Shown here: positions 36,333 through 44,028 of the stretch, piece after piece
Layout of the letters: the number at the start of each line of letters is the position of its first letter
Position numbering within the stretch: the first letter of the stretch is position 1
Assembly: GCF_052327305.1 (NCBI RefSeq)
Contig: NZ_CP182486.1
Span: 1,674,001 to 1,738,000 of the forward strand
Direction of reading: 5' to 3'
DNA length: 64,000 bases
Origin: Sphingobium sp052327305
GTDB lineage: Bacteria; Pseudomonadota; Alphaproteobacteria; Sphingomonadales; Sphingomonadaceae
The notes under the pieces: generated by a model
Database searches by the model: none
What the model was told of the DNA's origin: nothing
What the model saw: the letters and a program-made list of their open reading frames with translations, nothing else
Made by a program: the position numbers and the translations under genes

Positions 36333-38486
36333 ATGGACGTCAGAGACTCATCGGATGACTCAGGGGCCGGGGAGGCGATAGGCTCCGGCGTGCGGACGTC
36401 GGAGCCGAGGGCCACTTCGGAGACGACTAAAGGCTCTTCACGGCAAGAACTGTTCGCCCGCTGGCGCCGCGTCCCCCGTCCGCTCCGGTGGCTGGCTTAT
36501 GTGCTTCTGGCCCTGTTTCTGGTCTGGCTGATACTCTTCATCACCAAGGGTCGCTTCCTCAAGCAGCCCGCAACCCGCATCGCCTCACGAATGCTTGACC
36601 GGCAGGTGACAGTCGCTGGCGACTTCCAGCTCTACTTTGCACCATTCTCCATCAAGTTCCTGGCCGAGAGACTGACGATCGATAATCCCGACTGGGCAAG
36701 CAAGCCGGCGCTCCTCTCGGCCCACCTCCTCGACACGCGGATCGCGACGCTGCCGCTGGTTTTCGGCCGACGGGATATCCGGTGGCTGGATATGAAAGGG
36801 GGCGCACTCGACCTGGAATGGTCGCGCGACGGCCGGACCAACACATGGACATTCGGCGACCCAACTCAACCACCGAAACCGTTCGATCTCCCCAACATCC
36901 GTATCGCGCGGATCGCCGGCACAACGTTGCGTTATCGCGATCCGCGGATGCAGATCAGTGCTGATCTCCGCATCGAACCGGTGCAGGCCAGTAACACGAG
37001 TATTTCGAACGATATCCGCTTTTCCGGCGGAGGCATGGCCCGTGCCCGGCCCTTCACGATCGAAGGCGCGCTTCTGTCCCCCAACGAGACCATCGTCGGC
37101 GGACGCAACCGCCTGCAGTTCACTGCCCGCGCCGAAGATGCGCGCATGACCGTAAGCGGCACATTGCCGGGCGCTACCCAGATCGAAGGCGCCGACCTCG
37201 CCATGACAGTGCGAGGCCGCAATCTCAGTCGGCTTTTCGATCTTATGGGTGTCGCCATTCCGGATACGCGCGCCTATCGCCTCGCGTCGCAGCTGACATA
37301 TCGAGACGAAGCCTGGAGGTTTACCAGGATGAGCGGCGCATTCGGTAACAGTGATCTTGCCGGACAGATGACGATCATGCTGCCCAGTGCACGCCCGAGC
37401 GGTCGCCTCAAGATCGACGCGGATATTGCCACGCGATCGCTGGACATGATCGATGTCGGACCCTTCGTCGGCTACAATCCGGAACGGCTCGACGCTCAGG
37501 GTGCAAAGGCCGTGGTCGAGCAAGTGGGCGGCAGGCCGCGAATGCTTCCGGATGCGCCATTGCGCGCGGAAGCGATCAGCCACTTCGATGCCGACGTCCG
37601 CTATCGGGTAACGGCAGTGAAGCAGGACTATGTGCCCATCTCGAAGATCGATCTGACGCTTGGCCTCGACCGGTCGCTCCTCAAGCTCTCGCCCCTCACC
37701 TTCGAGATGGCAGGCGGGCAACTCGCGTCAGACATCGTCATAAACGCACGCGACGTACTGGTCAGAACGGATTTCGACATTCGCCTCGCCCCCACGCCGA
37801 TGGGTCGGCTGCTCGGGCGCTGGGGCGTGGAGGAAAGCGGCACCACCGGCACGATCAAGGCGCGTGTTGAGCTCAAGGGCGAGGGTGATTCGGTGCGGGA
37901 GTCACTCGCGACTTCTGACGGACGCATTGCCGTCATCATTCCCAAGGGGACGATGTGGGCGCGCAACGTTCAGCTTTCCGAACTCGACATCGGCACGTTC
38001 GTCCAGAAAATGTTCGAGAAGAAGCTCAAGGATCCGGTCGAGATCAACTGCGGCCTGATCGCCTTCACCGTGCGAAATGGCGTCGCGTCGGCCGATCCGA
38101 TCCTGATCGACACACGCAAGAACGTCATCACCGGCCGAGGAGCGTTCAGTTTCAAGGACGAGTCGCTCGATCTGGGCGTGCGGGCGGATAGCAAGAAGTT
38201 CAGTCTGTTTTCGGGGCAATCCCCGGTCGGCGTAACCGGCTATTTTGCCGAACCCGGTATCAATCCGATCAGCCCGGAGCTGCTTGGCCGCGCGGGCGCC
38301 GCCGTGGGACTGGGTGCGATCGCTTCTCCTCTTGCTGCGGTGCTCGCCTTCGTGGATGTCGGTGATGCAAAAGCCGCCGCCTGCGGCCCCGTCCTTTCCG
38401 GTGCTCGCGCCTCAAGTCAGCGCACGGTCAAGGGGCAACCGCGCGACGATGTGGGCAAGAGCGCCCCTGCACGAAAAGACCGCTGA
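36333..38486 (+). CDS. AsmA family protein
   Basis: 717-residue envelope protein anchored by one N-terminal helix (LRWLAYVLLALFLVWLILFI, about residues 51-70), with a long beta-rich periplasmic part. The N-terminal AsmA opening (RMLDRQVTVAGDFQLYFAPF) and the C-terminal GRGAFSFKDESLDLGVRADS block are typical. Members of the AsmA/TamB group are bridge-like proteins linked to phospholipid transport between membranes and to outer-membrane assembly. The start has no good ribosome binding site, so a downstream start is possible. It follows the stress gene by 71 bases. Confidence 0.88.
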   Translation: MDVRDSSDDSGAGEAIGSGVRTSEPRATSETTKGSSRQELFARWRRVPRPLRWLAYVLLALFLVWLILFITKGRFLKQPATRIASRMLDRQVTVAGDFQLYFAPFSIKFLAERLTIDNPDWASKPALLSAHLLDTRIATLPLVFGRRDIRWLDMKGGALDLEWSRDGRTNTWTFGDPTQPPKPFDLPNIRIARIAGTTLRYRDPRMQISADLRIEPVQASNTSISNDIRFSGGGMARARPFTIEGALLSPNETIVGGRNRLQFTARAEDARMTVSGTLPGATQIEGADLAMTVRGRNLSRLFDLMGVAIPDTRAYRLASQLTYRDEAWRFTRMSGAFGNSDLAGQMTIMLPSARPSGRLKIDADIATRSLDMIDVGPFVGYNPERLDAQGAKAVVEQVGGRPRMLPDAPLRAEAISHFDADVRYRVTAVKQDYVPISKIDLTLGLDRSLLKLSPLTFEMAGGQLASDIVINARDVLVRTDFDIRLAPTPMGRLLGRWGVEESGTTGTIKARVELKGEGDSVRESLATSDGRIAVIIPKGTMWARNVQLSELDIGTFVQKMFEKKLKDPVEINCGLIAFTVRNGVASADPILIDTRKNVITGRGAFSFKDESLDLGVRADSKKFSLFSGQSPVGVTGYFAEPGINPISPELLGRAGAAVGLGAIASPLAAVLAFVDVGDAKAAACGPVLSGARASSQRTVKGQPRDDVGKSAPARKDR

Positions 38487-38504
38487 GGCAGCTATTCAAC
38501 TTTA

Positions 38505-38521
38505 TGCAATAATTTGTTGCA
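38505..38521 (+). promoter_or_regulatory. Dyad TGCAA-N7-TTGCA before the nitroreductase gene
   Basis: TGCAA (38505-38509) and TTGCA (38517-38521) form an inverted repeat with a 7-base AT-rich spacer, about 83 bases before the nitroreductase AUG. It resembles operators of dimeric HTH regulators of the MarR/HxlR or LysR type. No regulator gene is adjacent, so the ligand is unknown. Confidence 0.35.
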
Positions 38522-38603
38522 CTTTATTCGACTGGATCGCTGCCGTCGCAAATGCCATTTGACTGGCGATATTCTCGCATCACGGAATTTACCGGAGGCA
38601 ACC

Positions 38604-39179
38604 ATGACCGGACGTACAACCACTACCAAGCTGGACAGTCTTTTCCTCAATCGATGGTCGCCGCGCGCTTTCGAAGACCAGCCTATCCCGCAGGACGATA
38701 TCGACACCATGCTCGACGCCGCCCGCCACGCGCCGTCGGCTTATAATTACCAGCCCTGGACCTTCCTCTATGCGCTGAACGGCGACGAGAACTGGGATCG
38801 CTTCCTTTCGCTTCTCGTGCCCTTCAATCAAGACTGGGCAAAGGGCGCTCCCGCGCTGTTCTTCATCGTGTCAGAACTCACCATGGGCGACCCCGAGAAA
38901 CCGAATCACACGCACAGCTTCGATGCTGGCGCCGCATGGGCGAGCTTCGCCTTTCAGGCGTCCCTGCTCGGCTATCACACGCATGGCATGTCCGGCGTGG
39001 ACTTCGACCGGGCACAGAAGGAATTGAACGTTCCCGAGGGCTTCCGGGTCGAGGCCGCGTTCGTGGTGGGCAAGATCGGCAGCCCGGACACTCTGCCTGA
39101 CTTCCTCAAGGAGCGCGAAGTGCCCAGCGACCGCAAGCCGCTCGACAAGGTCGGCTATCCCGGCAACTTCCGGGCCTGA
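38604..39179 (+). CDS. Nitroreductase family protein
   Basis: 191-residue FMN-dependent NAD(P)H oxidoreductase. The N-terminal FMN-phosphate site RWSPRAFEDQPI is followed by ARHAPSAYNYQPWTFLYAL, then AGAAWASFAFQASLLGYHTHG, all typical of the family. The enzyme reduces nitroaromatics, quinones or flavins; its natural substrate is unknown. The AUG at 38604 has ACCGGAGGCAACC upstream; the longer frame to 38514 lacks support. An intrinsic terminator follows at 39230-39257. Confidence 0.92.
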   Translation: MTGRTTTTKLDSLFLNRWSPRAFEDQPIPQDDIDTMLDAARHAPSAYNYQPWTFLYALNGDENWDRFLSLLVPFNQDWAKGAPALFFIVSELTMGDPEKPNHTHSFDAGAAWASFAFQASLLGYHTHGMSGVDFDRAQKELNVPEGFRVEAAFVVGKIGSPDTLPDFLKEREVPSDRKPLDKVGYPGNFRA

Positions 39180-39229
39180 TGACGGCTTAGGAGCGAGACG
39201 CCCTTCCCCTCCCGCGTTTCGCTCCCTGA

Positions 39230-39257
39230 GGGCCGCCTCCCCGAGGCGGCCCTTTTT
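39230..39257 (+). terminator. Rho-independent terminator after the nitroreductase gene
   Basis: Perfect 10-bp stem GGGCCGCCTC / GAGGCGGCCC (39230-39239 and 39243-39252) with a CCC loop, followed by five T residues (39253-39257). Confidence 0.9.
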
Positions 39258-39360
39258 GTATCTGACTGCCGGATAGCTTACTTAACTTAATTGATAGGCA
39301 ATATAGCTGGCTGCCTTTCCCGCTCCCCCTTAGGTGTGAGCGAGCAAAGGAAGACAAGCC

Positions 39361-40062
39361 ATGAAGCGGGCACTCATCATCCGCCATGTTCCCTATGAAG
39401 GGGTAGCGGGCTATCGCGCGCCGATCGAGGCGGCGGGCTATGAGATTAGTCGTATCGACGTCGCCGATCCGCTCTTCGGTTCAGTCGATCTTCGCGAGCC
39501 CGACCTGCTCATCATGATGGGCGGTCCGATGGGCGTCTATGAGCAGGACCGCCATCCCTGGATTCCCTGTCAGCTTCGGCGGCTGGCGCAGCGACTCGCG
39601 GCTGACCGTCCCACGCTCGGCGTGTGCCTGGGCGCTCAGATGATCGCGGCGGCACTGGGTAGCGAGGTCTATGCTGGTCCCTCGCACGAGATCGGCTTTC
39701 ATCCCATCGCGCTCAATGACAATGGCGTCGCCTCCCCCCTGCGCCATGTCGACGACGTGCCAGTCCTGCACTGGCATGGCGACACGTTTACGCTACCCGA
39801 CGGCGTGGAGTTGCTTGGCTCAAGCACGGCCTATCCGCATCAGGCCTTTCGGCGCGGGACAAATCTCCTCGCGCTTCAGTTCCATGCCGAGATGGGGGAA
39901 GACCCACGCTTCGATGCCTGGATCAACGGAGCGCCGGATACGCTCTCCACTGCCGGCATATGCGCTAATGCGTTACGCGCCGCGCATGATCTGCATGGCC
40001 CTTCCGCGGTCGCCGCGGGGCGGCGCATGATCGAGGAGTGGCTGTCCGCCTTGCCGGACTAG
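39361..40062 (+). CDS. Class I glutamine amidotransferase-like protein
   Basis: 233-residue stand-alone GATase1 domain, similar to the glutaminase half of GMP synthase. The nucleophile elbow LGVCLGAQMIAAALG (Cys89) and the catalytic LQFHAEMGEDP (His-x-Glu) are present, so the Cys-His-Glu triad looks complete. No synthetase domain is fused or adjacent. Members of this family hydrolyse gamma-glutamyl bonds in several pathways; the substrate here is unknown. It lies downstream of a terminator, so it has its own transcription. Confidence 0.88.
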   Translation: MKRALIIRHVPYEGVAGYRAPIEAAGYEISRIDVADPLFGSVDLREPDLLIMMGGPMGVYEQDRHPWIPCQLRRLAQRLAADRPTLGVCLGAQMIAAALGSEVYAGPSHEIGFHPIALNDNGVASPLRHVDDVPVLHWHGDTFTLPDGVELLGSSTAYPHQAFRRGTNLLALQFHAEMGEDPRFDAWINGAPDTLSTAGICANALRAAHDLHGPSAVAAGRRMIEEWLSALPD

Positions 40063-40091
40063 TCCCAACGCCTGATTTGCGCCGCTGGCGC

Positions 40092-41042
40092 TTACGCTGC
40101 CCGACCGTCCTCTTCGCGACCGCCGACTTCCGCAAGGACGGCAACCCCCTCCCTCTCTCGCGCCTGAGCGATCCGGCTACGTGCAGGAACATTGTGCGTG
40201 ATCCAGACATTGCCACCGATCTCGGACCCGGCGCCGATGGTCACGCGCCCGAGAATTGTGGCGCCCGCATAGATAACCACATCATCCTCCACCACCGGAT
40301 GGCGCGGCTGGTCCTTGATGATCCGCCCGGTCTCATCGGCAGGGAAGGTGCGCGCGCCGAGCGTCACGCCCTGATACAGCCGCACGCGCGCGCCGATGAT
40401 CGCGGTTTCGCCCACGACGACGCCCGTGCCGTGGTCGATGAAGAAACTATGGTCGATCCGCGCGCCAGGGTGAATGTCGATTCCGGTTTTGGAATGGGCC
40501 ACTTCGGAAATGATCCGCGCCACCAGAGGTGCGCCGCGCAGGTGTAGCTCGTGGGCGAGCCGATGGTGGATGATCGCCAGCATGGAGGGATAGCAGATCA
40601 GCACTTCATCGACGCTGCGGGCGGCGGGGTCGCCACGAAACGCCGCCTCCACATCGGTATCGAGCAGACGCCGCAGATCCGGGAGTGCATGGGCGAAGGC
40701 GCCTATGATTCCGGACGCCCGCGCGTCCACCTCATGGGTTGGCACGCCCGACATGGCATAAATGAGTTCGAGCCTGATCTGGCCGTAAAGCCGGGCCAGC
40801 GCAGTCTGCAGCGTCTGAGTGACGAAGGCGTCCTCATTGTGAACGCGCACGAAGCTGGGGCCGAGACGAAGCGGGAAAAGCGCACCACACAGCGCTTCCA
40901 TGATCTTCTTGAGGTCACCGCGCGAAGGGAAGCCCTCGCCGCCATATTCGGCATGGTGAGACTGTACGGCCCGCCAAGATTTGCGGATGCCGGACAGTTC
41001 CTGTGCGATATCCTCCAGATTCCAATATTCGTCGATGCCCAT
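40092..41042 (-). CDS. cysE: Serine O-acetyltransferase
   Basis: Makes O-acetylserine for cysteine synthesis. The 316 residues contain a helical N-terminal half and a left-handed beta-helix of hexapeptide repeats. Catalytic-type motifs are IDIHPGARIDHSFFIDHGTG, GVVVGETAIIGARVRLYQGV and, later, GGNVWITHNVPA. It is longer than E. coli CysE (273), with a different C-terminus (REREGVAVLAEVGG), as in the EpsC/SrpH-like serine acetyltransferases. The AUG at 41042 is used; the codon at 41045 is TTG. A promoter-like element lies at 41075-41102. Confidence 0.93.
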   Translation of the reverse strand: MGIDEYWNLEDIAQELSGIRKSWRAVQSHHAEYGGEGFPSRGDLKKIMEALCGALFPLRLGPSFVRVHNEDAFVTQTLQTALARLYGQIRLELIYAMSGVPTHEVDARASGIIGAFAHALPDLRRLLDTDVEAAFRGDPAARSVDEVLICYPSMLAIIHHRLAHELHLRGAPLVARIISEVAHSKTGIDIHPGARIDHSFFIDHGTGVVVGETAIIGARVRLYQGVTLGARTFPADETGRIIKDQPRHPVVEDDVVIYAGATILGRVTIGAGSEIGGNVWITHNVPARSRIAQAREREGVAVLAEVGGREEDGRAA

Positions 41043-41074
41043 CAATCCAACTCTCGCCAGTGCGAGGATTGTCT

Positions 41075-41102
41075 ATTTTATCGATTGAGATATTGCACGC
41101 AA
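41075..41102 (-). promoter_or_regulatory. Predicted promoter of cysE
   Basis: On the minus strand TTGCGT (41102-41097) and TAAAAT (41080-41075) are spaced by 16 bases in the AT-rich gap after the first pirin gene. A start near 41068 gives a leader of about 26 bases. CAATC occurs twice in direct repeat around the -10 region, a possible regulator site. Confidence 0.4.
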
Positions 41103-41167
41103 AGGCTGGTTGCCCGGCGGACAGAATTACTTCGCAGGCGAATGGGCACCAATAACTGCGCAGATTT

Positions 41168-42064
41168 TTACGCGGGGAGCGGGATGAACTCCGTCTCGCC
41201 CGGCACATGCGGGAAGCGGTTCTCGCGCCAGTCAGCCTTCGCCTGCTCGATACGGTCGAGGCTGGACGACACGAAGTTCCAGTAGATGTTGCGTGCTTCG
41301 CTCAGCGGCTCTCCGCCCACCAGCATCACGCGCGTTGGCCCGATGCCGCGCAAAACGATCTCCGCGCCGGGCTTCAGGATCACCAGTTCACCGGCCTGAA
41401 AGCCGCCCCATTGACCCTCCACCGCAACCGCGCCGGTAATCACATAGATTGCCCGCTCGATATGCTCGGCAGAGAGCTTGTAGCGCGCGCCGTCAGCCAG
41501 CGTCACCCCAGCATAGAGCATGTCGGAATAGGTCTGGACCGGCGATGTCATGCCGTCGCTCGTGCCCGCCACCACTTTGATGGAGACACCCTCAGCCTCA
41601 GCATGAGGGATCGCGTCGGACTTGTGATGATAGAAGGCAGGCGCAGTCTCTTCATGTGCTTTTGGCAGCGCGACCCATGTCTGCAACCCGAAAAGCGGAC
41701 CGCCCGCCGCACGCACCTCGTCGCCTGAGCGCTCGGAATGAACGATGCCGCTCCCGGCCGTCATCCAGTTGACCTCGCCCGGCCGGATCGCCTGCACGGA
41801 CCCAAGCGAATCGCGGTGGAGGATTTCACCTTCCAGCAGGTAAGTGACGGTCGCGAGGCCGATATGCGGATGAGGGCGGACGTCCAGCCCATCGCCGGCG
41901 CTCATCGTCACTGGGCCCATCTGGTCGAAGAAGATGAAGGGGCCGACCATACGGCGCTGGGCAGTGGGCAATGCCCTGCGCACCGTGAAGCCGTCCCCCA
42001 GATCCCGGACATTCGGGAGGACGATCATGTCCACGCCGTCGATGTTGCTCGTCCGTAGGGTCAT
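41168..42064 (-). CDS. Pirin family protein (first of two)
   Basis: 298-residue bicupin. The metal-binding motif of the N-terminal cupin is seen in VRPHPHIGLATVTYLLEGEI (two His), with the later HRDSLGS and GSGIVHSERS giving the His/Glu set. The C-terminal cupin lacks metal ligands. Pirins include quercetin 2,3-dioxygenases and redox-sensing iron proteins; the role here is unknown. The AUG at 42064 has AAAGGATCAAGG upstream. It is separated from the second pirin gene by 204 bases with a repeat-like element. Confidence 0.92.
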   Translation of the reverse strand: MTLRTSNIDGVDMIVLPNVRDLGDGFTVRRALPTAQRRMVGPFIFFDQMGPVTMSAGDGLDVRPHPHIGLATVTYLLEGEILHRDSLGSVQAIRPGEVNWMTAGSGIVHSERSGDEVRAAGGPLFGLQTWVALPKAHEETAPAFYHHKSDAIPHAEAEGVSIKVVAGTSDGMTSPVQTYSDMLYAGVTLADGARYKLSAEHIERAIYVITGAVAVEGQWGGFQAGELVILKPGAEIVLRGIGPTRVMLVGGEPLSEARNIYWNFVSSSLDRIEQAKADWRENRFPHVPGETEFIPLPA

Positions 42065-42175
42065 CCTTGATCCTTTCCCGTGTTGTCCGTTTGTCCTGAA
42101 AGCTGTCAGTTGATCATCGTGTGAAGCGGCGAGCATTGAGATGATGACGTGCCGAAAATGGTGGTGGGACGTGAC

Positions 42176-42209
42176 CCGGAGCGCAGCGTACTCAAAGTAC
42201 GAGCACCGG
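42176..42209. repeat. Repeat-like structured element between the pirin genes
   Basis: CGTACT-CAA-AGTACG (42187-42201) is a 6-bp hairpin inside a longer imperfect inverted repeat flanked by CCGGAGCG (from 42176) and GCACCGG (to 42209). The surrounding text (about 42155-42245) looks like an interspersed intergenic repeat of a kind I recall from other proteobacterial genomes, but I cannot verify copy number from one window. No coding sequence is evident in the 204-base gap. Confidence 0.4.
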
Positions 42210-42268
42210 AAGCGCGCAACACCGCCATTTGCAGGCCGTCAGAGCTGAATGCCCGCCGCTTCAAAGGG

Positions 42269-42979
42269 TCAGGCCGCGTCGACCATCACCAGTTCGCTAT
42301 CTTCGAGCGCGGTCACGGTAACCGTCTCGATTTCGCTGATCGCGACGCCATCCCGGGCGTTTGCCTGAACCTTATCGCTACCATCGCCGATCTCGATCGC
42401 GCCGCGAGCAGGCACCAGATAGGCCTTGCGATCCCGGCCCAGACGATACTGTGCCGTCTCGCCCTTGGCCAGCGTCGCCGCCACCACTCGCGCATCCGTG
42501 CGGATCGGCAGCGCATCGCCATCGTCGGAGAAGCCGGAGGCCAGCGTCACAAATTGACCAGCCCGCTCACCCTTCGGGAAGGGCCGCGTGCCCCAGCTCG
42601 GCTTCTCGCCGGCCTTTGTAGGCAAGATCCAGATCTGGAAGAGCCGGGTCTCCTCGTCCTCCAGATTATACTCGGCATGGGTGATCCCCGTGCCGGCCGA
42701 CATCACCTGCACGTCTCCGGCAGCCGTCCGGCCCTTATTGCCGAGGCTGTCCTGATGCGTGATCGCGCCTTCGCGAACATAGGTGATGATCTCCATGTCG
42801 CGATGGGGGTGCGGCGGGAAACCGCTCTTGGGCGCAATGGCATCGTCGTTCCAGACGCGCAGATTGCCCCAGTGAACGCGGGCATCGTCATAATAGTCCG
42901 CGAAGGAAAAGTGGTGCGTTGCGTCGAGCCAGCCATGGTTGGCATGGCCAAGTCCGTCGAAAGGGCGAAGTTCGATCAT
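42269..42979 (-). CDS. Pirin family protein (second of two, YhhW-like)
   Basis: 236-residue bicupin close to E. coli YhhW, a quercetinase. It begins MIELRPFDGLGHANHGWLDA. The metal site is in FPPHPHRDMEIITYVREG (two His) with HQDSLGN and GTGITHAEYN (His/Glu). The AUG at 42979 has GGAGG 6 bases upstream. It lies next to and divergent from a LysR regulator, which may control it. Confidence 0.92.
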   Translation of the reverse strand: MIELRPFDGLGHANHGWLDATHHFSFADYYDDARVHWGNLRVWNDDAIAPKSGFPPHPHRDMEIITYVREGAITHQDSLGNKGRTAAGDVQVMSAGTGITHAEYNLEDEETRLFQIWILPTKAGEKPSWGTRPFPKGERAGQFVTLASGFSDDGDALPIRTDARVVAATLAKGETAQYRLGRDRKAYLVPARGAIEIGDGSDKVQANARDGVAISEIETVTVTALEDSELVMVDAA

Positions 42980-43052
42980 GGTCTGTCCTCCATCGGCAGC
43001 AGCATCGGCTGCCTCAATCTGGACCTGCATATAGGGACTTGCAGCTTTCCTG

Positions 43053-43076
43053 TTGAGTGAGATAAATCCACCTCAA
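43053..43076. promoter_or_regulatory. Candidate LysR operator in the pirin/LysR divergent spacer
   Basis: TTGAG (43053-43057) and CTCAA (43072-43076) form an inverted repeat with a 14-base spacer, 19 bases before the LysR AUG and in the spacer shared with the second pirin gene. This is the usual place for autoregulation by a LysR protein. Confidence 0.4.
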
Positions 43077-43094
43077 TCATTCGAGGAAATTGAA

Positions 43095-43994
43095 ATGCTG
43101 CAACCGGGAACGCCGACGTTCGATCAGCTTCGCCTGTTTCTGGCCGTGGTCGATACCGGCAGCTTTGCGGGTGCAGCGCGCAGCCTCAATCGGGCCGTGT
43201 CAGTCATCAGCTATGGCATCGGCAATCTGGAAAACCAGCTGGGCGTGCGCCTGTTCGACCGGGAAGGCACACGGCGCCCCGTGCTGACCGACGCGGGGCG
43301 CGCCGTGTTGGCCGAGGCACGCACGATCTCCAGCGGCATGGATGGCCTGCGCGCGAAAGTGAAGGGGATGCTCGACGGCCTGGAGGCGGAGGTCAGTCTC
43401 GTCGTGGACGTGATGCTGCAGCCCGCGCTCCTCGCGCAGGTGCTCCGCGCCTTCACTGTCCACTATCCCACTGTCGCGCTGCGTCTTCATGTCGAAGCGC
43501 TGGGCGCAGTCGCCGCGAAGGTTCTCGACCGGGAAGCGGTGATCGGCATCAGCGGCCCGCTCAACCTCGGGATGGAAGGGCTGGACTGGCACAAGGCCGG
43601 CTCCGTGGAACTCGTGCCCGTCGCAGCGCCGGACCACCCCCTTGCATTGGAAAGCCCGTTACGCCCTGGTTCAGCGCGCGATCACATTCAGCTCGTCCTG
43701 AGCGATCGATCCCCGCTCACGCAAGGCCGCGACTTCTCCGTTCTCTCCCCTCGTACATGGCGTCTGGCGGACTTGGGTTCCAAGCACGCGCTCCTTCGGC
43801 AGGGAATCGGATGGGGTAATATGCCACTACCCATCGTCGAGGCAGACCTTATGGCCGGCACGCTCGTGCGGCTCAACATGCCGGATGGCCCGGGCGAGAA
43901 GTATAAATTCTCGGTGATCTGGCGTACCGATACGCCTCCGGGGCCTGCCGCTTGCTGGCTCGCCGATCAGTTCGGACTGTGCCCCACGGACTAA
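43095..43994 (+). CDS. LysR family transcriptional regulator
   Basis: 299-residue regulator: N-terminal winged HTH (FDQLRLFLAVVDTGSFAGAA, LNRAVSVISYGIGNLENQLG, then LFDREGTRRPVLTDAGRAVL) and a periplasmic-binding-like effector domain. The effector is unknown. The AUG at 43095 has GAGGAAATTGAA upstream and gives the usual 9-residue lead to the HTH. An in-frame TTG at 43053 would put the start in a candidate operator. Divergent from the second pirin gene. Confidence 0.92.
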   Translation: MLQPGTPTFDQLRLFLAVVDTGSFAGAARSLNRAVSVISYGIGNLENQLGVRLFDREGTRRPVLTDAGRAVLAEARTISSGMDGLRAKVKGMLDGLEAEVSLVVDVMLQPALLAQVLRAFTVHYPTVALRLHVEALGAVAAKVLDREAVIGISGPLNLGMEGLDWHKAGSVELVPVAAPDHPLALESPLRPGSARDHIQLVLSDRSPLTQGRDFSVLSPRTWRLADLGSKHALLRQGIGWGNMPLPIVEADLMAGTLVRLNMPDGPGEKYKFSVIWRTDTPPGPAACWLADQFGLCPTD

Positions 43995-44028
43995 GCGGTG
44001 TGGTCCAGTCTCGCCGGAGCCTCATCTG

